NCBI RefSeq assembly: GCF_020509005.1 | Contig: NC_063017.1 | Coordinates: forward strand, 2,232,001-2,296,000 | DNA: 64,000 nucleotides | Origin: Fulvia fulva | Lineage: Eukaryota; Ascomycota; Dothideomycetes; Mycosphaerellales; Mycosphaerellaceae | Direction: 5' to 3' | Notes under the pieces: generated by a model | Databases searched by the model: none | What the model saw: only the letters and a program-made list of their open reading frames with translations | Told to the model about the DNA's origin: nothing | Translations under genes and position numbers: made by a program | Shown here: positions 55,655 through 64,000 of the stretch, piece by piece | Position numbering within the stretch: position 1 is the stretch's first letter | How the letters are laid out: the number at the start of each line of letters is the position of its first letter

Positions 55655-58600
55655 ATAGATAGATAGATAGATTTGTCATTCCCCTGTTCTAGGACCCTAT
55701 CCGGCCTATATAGGTATATATCTATTATTATATATAAAGGGAAACCCGAATAGGTGAAAACCCTTCCCGCCCCCGACTACTCCTTATCTAGATTAGCTTT
55801 CCCCCTAAACGTGCGTAGTCTATGTCACTACCCCGTTAGCCCCCGCTCCTAGCCGGTCTTCTCGCGCTACGTCGTACCCTCTCTTCCTATACTACTCCTA
55901 CTAGGCGGTACTGTTCTAGCTAGCCCTTCTCTAGTATCTAGTTCGTAATACGTCGTAGGTCCTTAGCGTTGTTTAGAAGTGCCCTAATCGTCCGGTTCCT
56001 CGCCTTTACTATCTACTCCCCCCTTCCTAGCGACTACCTCGGATAGACGAGGAGTACGTACCGTACGTTCTAGGAGCGATAGCCGTAGGGGTAGCTAGTA
56101 TTCGTGTATCCTAGAACCTTCCTCTATAATAGGTACCCCTAGAGGCCGGTGTGTTTGCTTCGTAGTTAGGTTACTATACTACTCTATACCCTCGTAAGGC
56201 GGTAGTAGATAAGCTTCGGGGGGTGCTTGACCGCGGATTTCGTAGCTAACTATTCCTTAGGTTGTCCCGCTAGCTAAGGGCGTCTACTATACCCTACACC
56301 CTAGTTGTTCTACCTCTCTTTCTATAGTTACTCTATAAACGACTTCTTACCTTCCTACCGTATTACTAGCTATTCGTCCCTTACCCGGTAGTTCGGCTCG
56401 TTTCTAGGTCGAATGCCCTTATACGCTAGTACTAATTCGCGGGCCCTTACGACTATACTAGCGATGACCTTCTATACTAGGTACTATACCGACTTGCCTA
56501 AGTAGGAGGTCCGTAGTCCCTAGATATATAGGTCGATCGGTAGTATAGCGGTCTCGTACTTACGTATCCTTATTAGCGTCGACTTATATACCCCGGTGAC
56601 CTTCCTTAGGTATTAGTTTTAGATCTTCGCTAGCGGCGCGGCGAGTCCCTTCGATAGGTAGGCCCTCTCGCCTAAGGACTATACTTGGCTACTATAGGTA
56701 AGGACTAGCCGTATAATAGCCGTATATAGGAGTCGTAACTACCGGAAGTCCGCGCCCTATATAGACGTAGTAAGCCTCTAGTATAATACTATATTCTGTT
56801 TAGCTTTCCGTAATATTGCCTATACGTACTTCCTCTACCGTAGCGCCGGGTCTACCTATAGTCCGAGGATCCTAAGCTGATCTACCGGGTTAGTCGTATG
56901 CCCCTATATCTAGATAGAAGCTTATATATTATAGAATCGTAGCCGGCGCGTAAAGTGTATTAGATTATACTTTTCTAGGGCAAACCGAGCCCCGTGCCTC
57001 CTAGCCTAGTCCTCGTAGATCTTATGCTTCTCTTCTAGTAGCCTATAGTTCTCCTTAGTCGAGGAAGACTACGCTAGGATGTTCGTGTCGTCTACGAAGC
57101 CGCTCGTAGCGGTGTTCTAAGATTCTAGGGCTAGGAGTAGCGTCGCTATAAAGAAGAGGAACAGAATAGGTACTAGCGTTAAGCCTTACGGGATTCTAGT
57201 GTAGACTACTTAAAATAGGCTTCTATACTAGCCGACTAGAATCGACGTACTACGGTTTTAGAGGTAGGACCGTACGAAGTTAATAAGCTACTTAGGGAGT
57301 CCTTTCGACCTTAGGATATAGAGTAGCCGCGGGTATAATACGTAGTCGAAGGCTCCTAATATGTCTAGGCTAAGTAAGGAAGCCACCTTGTCCCTATTCT
57401 TATACTAGATAGCCTTTACCTAAGAGGTGATAAGTTCTATCGCGGATAGTATCGATCGCTATAGGTGCGCACCTATCTAGGTGTCCGGGAGTAGGGAGTA
57501 TTCCTCTACCGCCTCGGAGAGTCTCGTTATAACTAGCTTTTTAAGCGCCTTCCTAAGAGTATTAAGGAGCGTAATCGGGCGGTACGACTTTACCTACGTA
57601 TAGTCTTCCTTTTACGGCTTACGTAGGACTACTATCGTCGATTGTTTAAATACTATCGGGTAGTATCCGGTCTATAGGTAGGCGTTAAAGATCGCTACGA
57701 CTACTAGGGCTAGTTGATCTCTATACTTCTTTAGTAGCTCGTTTAGGATCCTATCCGGCCCCGGGGCTTACTTCGCCGGTAACTTCCTAAGTATAGCGGT
57801 AACTTCTCCCTCGGACACCTCCTATCGGACCGCGATACTAGGGGCTAGGGGAGTAGAGCTATTTATGTCGCTTAGATTAGCCTCGACTAGGGGCGGGAAG
57901 AACTTGCTAGCTAGTAGACGCGCCTTGGCCTCGGGGTCGCTAACCGGGCTACTAGGCGATTGTAGCGCTAGGATAGAGAAGGAGGGGCCCTATATAGAGT
58001 CCCGTCGGGCCCATTTCGCTAGCTCCTATATCCTCGCTAGCTTGCCGGCGATTTCTTCTACTATAGCCCTCTAGCCGACTGCTTTCTCCCTCCGTATTAT
58101 AGCTTTCTTCTATTAGTATGCCTCCCTATATACGTTCTAGGCCTCCTCGCTATAGCTGCTCGTCTATACCCGGCGGGCTCTCCTTACTTCTCTTACTACC
58201 GTAGTATACTTCGGCGTCTAGTATAGTTTAGACTATATCGTTAGTTAGGCAAGTAGAACGTAAAGTGAGGTCGCTTTTCTTATCTCGTCTATTAACCCCT
58301 AGACTGCCTCGTCTATCTCGTCTTTACTAATGTATTGCTACTACGCGATCTAGACTAGCCTCTCGGAGTTATTAAGGTACGCCTAGATATTAGCCTAGTA
58401 GGCCTTTCCCTAGTTTAGCTTAGGGGTTCTCGCTAGTATACGTTATATCTATGTCGTAATAGAGGTCCTAACTAGTATATAGTCTAATGACGCCTCGAGT
58501 ATATGTTCGATCCTATAGTAGGTTACTATATAGTAGTAGCTATCTAAGATCTAGGAGAGGTCGATCGTGCCTTAGAGTCCCCCTCTCTTCTAGGTGCCTA

Positions 58601-60470
58601 GGTCCTTCGGGGGAATTAAGGGTAATTAGGTTGCTCGCTATCAAGTCGAGTACTTCGTCGGCTATAGGGCGCGGCTATATAAGGCTTTCCTAGGAAGGGT
58701 AGTGTACGTTAAAGTCTCCTACTACGATATGGTATCCTTGTCTCTTAAGCGTACTGTCTAGGTGTCTATAGATCTCTAGGTCGCGGCTAGACCTCGAGGC
58801 TAGCGGTTAGATATATAGGTTATATATCTAGGTGCTACCTACGTAGAGGGAGGTAATATCGCCCCCGCCTTCTTCGTCTACGTAGTATACTACCTCCTAG
58901 TCGGATTCTATTATGTCCTTGCTAATATAGAAGCACGTACGGGGTCTACCGTCGCCTCGTAGGCATGTCGTATAGCCTAGTAACTTATAGGTCGTTAGTC
59001 TCTTATAGTACGGGTTAATCTATAGCTCCTAGATTACTAGGACGTAGTAGACGTACGGGTCCGCCTCGTATAGGAAATGGTTCTAGACTATATCCTTGCT
59101 ATAGTTAACGTTATACTAGATAATACTAAGCGTATCGAGGCTAGTTATCGGTATCGATAATCATTTCCTCTATAGCGTCCTATGTCCTACTACCTTATAC
59201 GTCCTAGTCTACGCCTATCGGCTATATACTAAAGGGGAGCCGGGCCTAGTTAGATTCCCTCGCCGTAGCTAGTAGGGCACGTGGCCTCCCGTACGCCCTA
59301 GGTTACGTATCCTTTATATCGTTCTCGGCCCTAGGGCGCTTATACCCGACCGCCGCTACCTAGTTCCGGTATAGGCTAGCCTTACGGTCGCCGTAGAATC
59401 TTAGGGCGACGGTTCTATTAGTGATTGCCTTGTTTTTCGCTAGTTTCCGCTATAGGCATTCCGCGCTATACGATAGGTAGTACCCCGGACAGTTCGCGTA
59501 CCGTCTCGTAGCCGATATATAGTCCCTAGACATATAGTCTCCTATATAGTTCGAGTAGGCCTACTTGTTTATATACGTGTAGGTTTGGTGTCTATACTAT
59601 TAGCATTTGAAGTATTAGAGGACACGAAAGAGTAAGGAGTGCTTTTCTACTATCTTAAGGCTATATTGCTAGATTAGGCCTTATTCTATCGCTAGATCCG
59701 CCGCTTTCGCGTCTTATAGCTATACTATTAGCGCCGAGGCCTTCTTACCTTCTAGCTATTTCCTATAGAGCCAAGTCGCCTTCTAGATTAGAGAGTTAAG
59801 AGTGACCGGGTTGTCCTCTTAGAGAGTACGTAGGTGACCTTAGTTAGGTAGGTCGAACTCCTTAGGTATATCGTAGACTAGGATCGTAAATTACTTCGTT
59901 AAGACCTTCGCTAATACCGTAACCTTAGATACCTACTATAGCTATACCTCTAGGTGCCTCCTAGTAGTAGTAGAGCTAGTATAGATCTATAGAGTACCGT
60001 TAGACTATTAGTTCACTACGACTACCCCTAGTTAGTTGATTCGTTAGGCGAGCTCCTTGTTCGATAGCTTCGTAACTTTAGCCTAGTCTTCCTTTACTAT
60101 AATACGGATCGTAACTATATCGTACGTTAGGCGGGGGCCTAGTACCGATACCGCAACCGATGCCTAGCTATAGGGGTGTTAATTCCGGGTGGCCTTGCTA
60201 ATCGCCTAGGACGTCGTTCTTATTTCTTATTCCCCTCGCTAATACGATAGTATAAGCGCCGTACGTAGCTAAGTAATCATTACCTATAGAGACCGGTATA
60301 GGAGCTAATCGTTAGTTCCTATACTTTTTACGTCCTCTATAAGTTACTACTAGTTGTCTTAGGAGAGCTTCGCCTATAGAGCCGTAGGCGCCGTCCGTAC
60401 CGTAGCCTAGGCTACTATTACCTAGGAGCTGCCTAATATAGCTAGGCACCTCCGCGGCGTTTAGAGCTAA
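55655..60470 (-). mobile_element. LINE 5, right copy, not deleted
   Basis: Minus-strand counterpart of 33991-37530. A (TCTA)n tail is at 55655-55672. It retains the reverse transcriptase segment (57069-58340) missing from the two other copies, with GFVDDTNILA at about 57080-57110, and the endonuclease and ORF1 to about 60300. All frames carry RIP-type stops. It is more diverged from the left copy at its 3' end than at its 5' end. Confidence 0.8.
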
Positions 60471-60866
60471 AGAAATAGGGTGAAGAAAACTTTAAGCTGT
60501 CTACCCTAATAGTAGGATATAGCCTCGAAGATAGGTACCTTCGGTAGTAGATTAGATTTAAAGACCGCTCGTCTTAATAAGGGCTAATTCCGGATTACCT
60601 CGAATATATAAGGGCTTCTTAGCGTTCCTAAATATAAAGAAGACGTTACTATATCTTAGCTCTATAATCGACCGTTCGACTAACCGACCGGTCGTCTAGT
60701 CGTCTAGTCGCCTAGCCTTACGTATTCGACTATATAAGCCTAACGTAGTCGTATACGTAATCTATCCGCGTCCGAGGCCAAAGCGATTAGTCCTTGTCTT
60801 CCGTTTCCTATATTTCTAGTATATATCCTACGAGACTCTCTCTCTCGTTCTTTAAAAACCGTAATA

Positions 60867-63158
60867 CTATCCCCCTCTTAGCTAAGCTCGTCCCGAGTCT
60901 TATCTTCGTAGTATATATCTCTTCTTTCCCGTATTATAAGTAGGGAACCGCTAAGTCGAGAGCGTCGAGAACGTTAAGCGCTAGGTATCGAGTCCGAGGG
61001 TCGCGAAACACTATCTCTATATACTAGTTATTAGAGGGCGCGAGTTCCCGAGGGGAAGGGTCGCCTACGATACGTAGTAGATATCTAATTTAGGTATTAC
61101 TCGGAGTACGTTCGGAAAGGTATAAAATATAACGTAACTATTACTTAGACTAAATAGGAGAGGTTAGGGTATTAACGTCGAAAGCTTAAGCGGGAGCTTG
61201 ACGATACTAAAGAGAAGGTGACTAAGGCGATGTCGAAGGTATATCGTCTTCGAAAACAATTACGCGTTACTAAGGAGCGCGAGGAGAAGGCGATCGCGAA
61301 GGACTTCGAGGATTTACGGAAACTTCTACTTAAAGGTATAGAAGCGTTATCTACTCCTTCGTCGTATCTTCTCGTTCCTAAGGGTACTCCGGAAGAATTA
61401 GGAGCGGTCTTCTCAATACCGATCTCTTTGTAGGAGGAGTTATCGTTAATTCCTAACGATACTCTCTAGGCCTATCTGACTCTAGAGGAGGCCGTCGCGT
61501 TATACCTCGGATCCGGGTCCCTCTAGTTCCTAGGTATGTTTTTTCTTTTCTTCTAGTATATTCCTAGATCTTCTATTAATAGCTATATAGGTTTTCTTCT
61601 AGTTCCTCGGTATTTTCTAATTTATTATATCCTTTCTATTCAATAAGGTATCGCTGACCTTTCTTTTATAGGATTTCTTCGACTTCGAATTCGCCTTCCT
61701 CCTCTAGTTAGAAGTAGAGGTTTCTTAGTATAGCATCTTAGGGTTAGCTAGTTCTAATCTTAATACGTAGAATACTAGGTAGATTTTTACGTCCTTTAGT
61801 AATCGTAGTCAATAGTTGACTAGTCCTCGTAGTTCTTTAACGAGAAATAGTCCGACTTTTATATAATCTAGTTTTTTAGTCTTTCTTCTCGTTCTTAGAT
61901 TCTTAGTAAGAAGATAGACCTTATCCCCTTTCTTAAGCTAAGGTACTATTTGTCGTTTCGCTCGTAAAAGCGTATGCTATTACTATGTCTTTATAATTAT
62001 ACCCTATACGGATTCGTAGAGTTATCTTAAGTCCGCTACTACTATATTAGCTCTATCTACTTAAGGATGCTCTCCTCTATTACTAAATAATGTTAGGTGC
62101 TTCTCGAAGTTAGTAAAGAATAGTATCTCGCCCGTTATTTCTAATTTGTGATTATTAAGGGCTAGTTATACTAACTTATAGGTAGGAGTGATACCTAATT
62201 GTCTTACGTATAGTTTACGTAGTATCGGAGGTATTGTTCTAGGGTTTAGTTTGCTCTTTCCGTCTGTCCGTCGGTTTACGGGTAGTATACTATTAATAGC
62301 TTATGTTATATACTAATCTCCGCGATAAGGGTCTTCTAGTAGTTCGATATAAATAGCTTGTCCCTAGCTATTATAAAGACCTTAGGGAATCCGTAGTATT
62401 GTACTAGGTTATTAAGTACTAAGTATCCGAGTTGCTCTACCGTATACATTTCGCTAGTAGGTATAAAGTGTACATATTTTGTTAGGCGGTCGACTATAAC
62501 TAGTATTATATCGTATAGTGTTCCTATCGCCTTATCCGTTAAGGTAGGGAGCTTCGTAATAAAGTCTATCGTAACCTCGTCCTATAGTTATGTCGGTAGC
62601 GTCCTAAACTATATTTGTCCGTACTTCTCGTGTCTAGCGGCCTTATTCTATTAGTAGTATATATATCTCTTAATATATTATAGCACTTTCTGTCCTATCT
62701 ATAGAAATAAGAAACTTCGCTATATAATCTCGAGAGTCTTTATAGTTCTAGGATGTCTATATTCTAGGTTATTATAATGTTATCAAATATATTCTTTTTC
62801 TCGTTCTCGTAGTACTTAGTACATCCCTTATATAAGTAGGAATTGCTCTTCTATATCCTAAAGGACACGTACTATATTCTTGAACTCTTTTATATTAGCG
62901 CTTAGGCTTCTATCTAGATTAGCCTCAAGTACTTGTTATTATACTAGTTCCTTTCCTTCTATATAGTCGCTTCTTCGGCTTAGTACGTCGGCCCTACTAT
63001 TGTCTTTTCCTACGGTATAGCGGATTTCAAACTTGTACTATCCAAGTAGTTTCGACTAGCGGGCCTGTCTTCGGGTTAGTACCTTTGTCGTAGTGAAGTA
63101 AGTAAGATTCCTATAATTAGAAAGAATCGTTAGCGTAGGTACTCCTTCCGCGTATACT
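60867..63158 (-). pseudogene. Chromodomain gypsy pol remnant, right copy
   Basis: Reverse complement of 31305-33596: RNase H end, integrase, chromodomain (about 61578-61693) and polypurine tract, with the LTR beginning at 60866 and running to lower coordinates. It has the same truncation and the same RIP stops, so it duplicated after those mutations. Confidence 0.8.
60936..61560 (+). pseudogene. Antisense reading frame in the gypsy 3' region (right copy)
   Basis: Mirror of 32903-33527. The open part 61218-61433 encodes the same 71 residues as the left copy without a change. Coiled-coil-like and basic; no known domain recognised. Stops on either side are of CAG/CAA-to-TAG/TAA type. Confidence 0.55.
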
Positions 63159-64000
63159 CTCTAGTACTATATATATATATATTGTTTACTGTGCTATTAT
63201 AGAGCCTATTGGCCTATATAGCTATACTACCTACTTTTAGTTATAAAGGGGAAACTCGTATTATAGAGTAAAAACCCCCTCTCCTCTCCTATACGTTCTT
63301 AACCTTACCTTCTTTCGTATTTTCCTTATTAAGGGTATACTAGTATTATAGGCCTGCCCTAATAACCACCCTGTCTACACCCCCTTGACCTCCCGCCTCT
63401 TCTCTATCTACTCCTCCGTCTCGCTAGCTAGCGCGAACTGTTTAAGAAAGCCCTACTATAGTACCTACTATACTATCCGTTTTACGTCTCGCTTATCTAT
63501 TACGATTAACTAGTAGTCGCGTCTTACTACCTTAGCTCTCTACTAGCCTCGTTCTCCTACCTATTACGGGCACCGTAGTATTATGTGCTCCGGGTTCTAT
63601 AACGGGTATTTATACTAGTATACTAGGCTATATACGTCCGGGACTTTCCTTCTATATAGGTAGGCCCTTAACCCGATATGTTCGGACCTAATCTATATCG
63701 CGATACTTACTTCGGCCCTTGTTAGGTCACGGTAGAGTAGGTAGTTGTGTCTCTAGAAGGGGCGTAAGGCTAGGGGTCCTCGATTTGGTAGGGGATTCTC
63801 TTTCTATTCCTATTCCTAAAGGTAGCCCGCTACCTACTCTACGAGGCTTTACGTCTTTACCTTATTACCCTTTTTCCTCCGTACCTTTTCCTCCTCCTCC
63901 TTCCTCTCTAGCCACTCCTAGGTTCGCTTAACGACTTCAAACGTACGTAGGTCGTCTTACTTTTAGCTTTAACGTACCCTAAGGCTAGGTAGTCGGTCGT
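63159..64000 (-). mobile_element. LINE 3-type 3' end, right copy (partial, runs off window)
   Basis: Reverse complement of 30463-31304: tail, 3' UTR and the ORF2 C-terminal region. The 70-codon plus-strand frame here is a shadow of ORF2, identical in both copies. Confidence 0.75.

Larger units (their letters stand above)
55655..64000. repeat. Large inverted repeat, right arm
   Basis: Partner of 30463-37530. About 5 kb (58765-64000) is essentially identical in the stretches I compared; the inner part differs mostly by C/T and G/A changes plus the 1272 bp block. The arm is cut by the window end. Confidence 0.9.

Noticed and set aside
1..64000. tRNA, rRNA, CRISPR or telomere repeats
   Set aside because: None seen. 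The only tRNA-like match is the 12-base primer site of the copia element.

Overview
The window is filamentous ascomycete DNA, most likely from a Dothideomycete-type genome (the class is an inference). The evidence is short 47-63 bp spliceosomal introns, fungal gene families, nested LINE, Ty3/gypsy, Ty1/copia and hAT elements, and saturated repeat-induced point mutation (RIP). In most repeats CpA and TpG are almost gone, CpG is intact, and the in-frame stops are TAG or TAA where Gln or Trp codons would be. About 50 kb is nested, mostly dead, transposon sequence. One 9.2 kb gene island sits near the left end.

Layout. 1-6178: the C-terminal and 3' end of a hAT element (+), split by a complete minus-strand LINE (416-6006) with a 14 bp target-site duplication. 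6179-15414: the non-RIPed island. It holds a minisatellite, a methyltransferase, a possible small secreted Cys-rich protein, a fungal transcription-factor-domain protein, a broken bHLH factor, a transaldolase and a broken sugar transporter. 15415-15915: the same hAT family in the opposite orientation, so the island lies between two inward-facing hAT 3' ends. 15916-17670: a minus-strand gypsy 3' LTR and pol remnant. 17680-31300: plus-strand LINEs, one of which is interrupted by a minus-strand LINE (25143-30121).

30463-37530 and 55655-64000 are the arms of a large inverted repeat (a LINE 3' end, a chromodomain gypsy with a long antisense reading frame, and a second LINE). The repeat runs off the right edge of the window. 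Between the arms lie a gypsy gag remnant (-), a mosaic LINE whose last 1.1 kb is scarcely RIPed, and a chromodomain gypsy (+). That gypsy is interrupted by an intact young copia element (49153-54691) with 235 bp LTRs differing at one base, a GTAAT target duplication and a 1566-codon polyprotein.

Island genes together. The bHLH factor has the H-E-R basic-region pattern typical of CACGTG binders. A CACGTG lies in the divergent promoter between transaldolase and sugar transporter, which suggests a former sugar or pentose uptake and metabolism locus with its own regulator. The regulator carries two CAA-to-TAA type nonsense codons. The transporter carries a frameshift and an internal deletion that removed its central signature, so the locus looks to be in decay. 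All homology calls are from reading the translated sequence; no database was searched.
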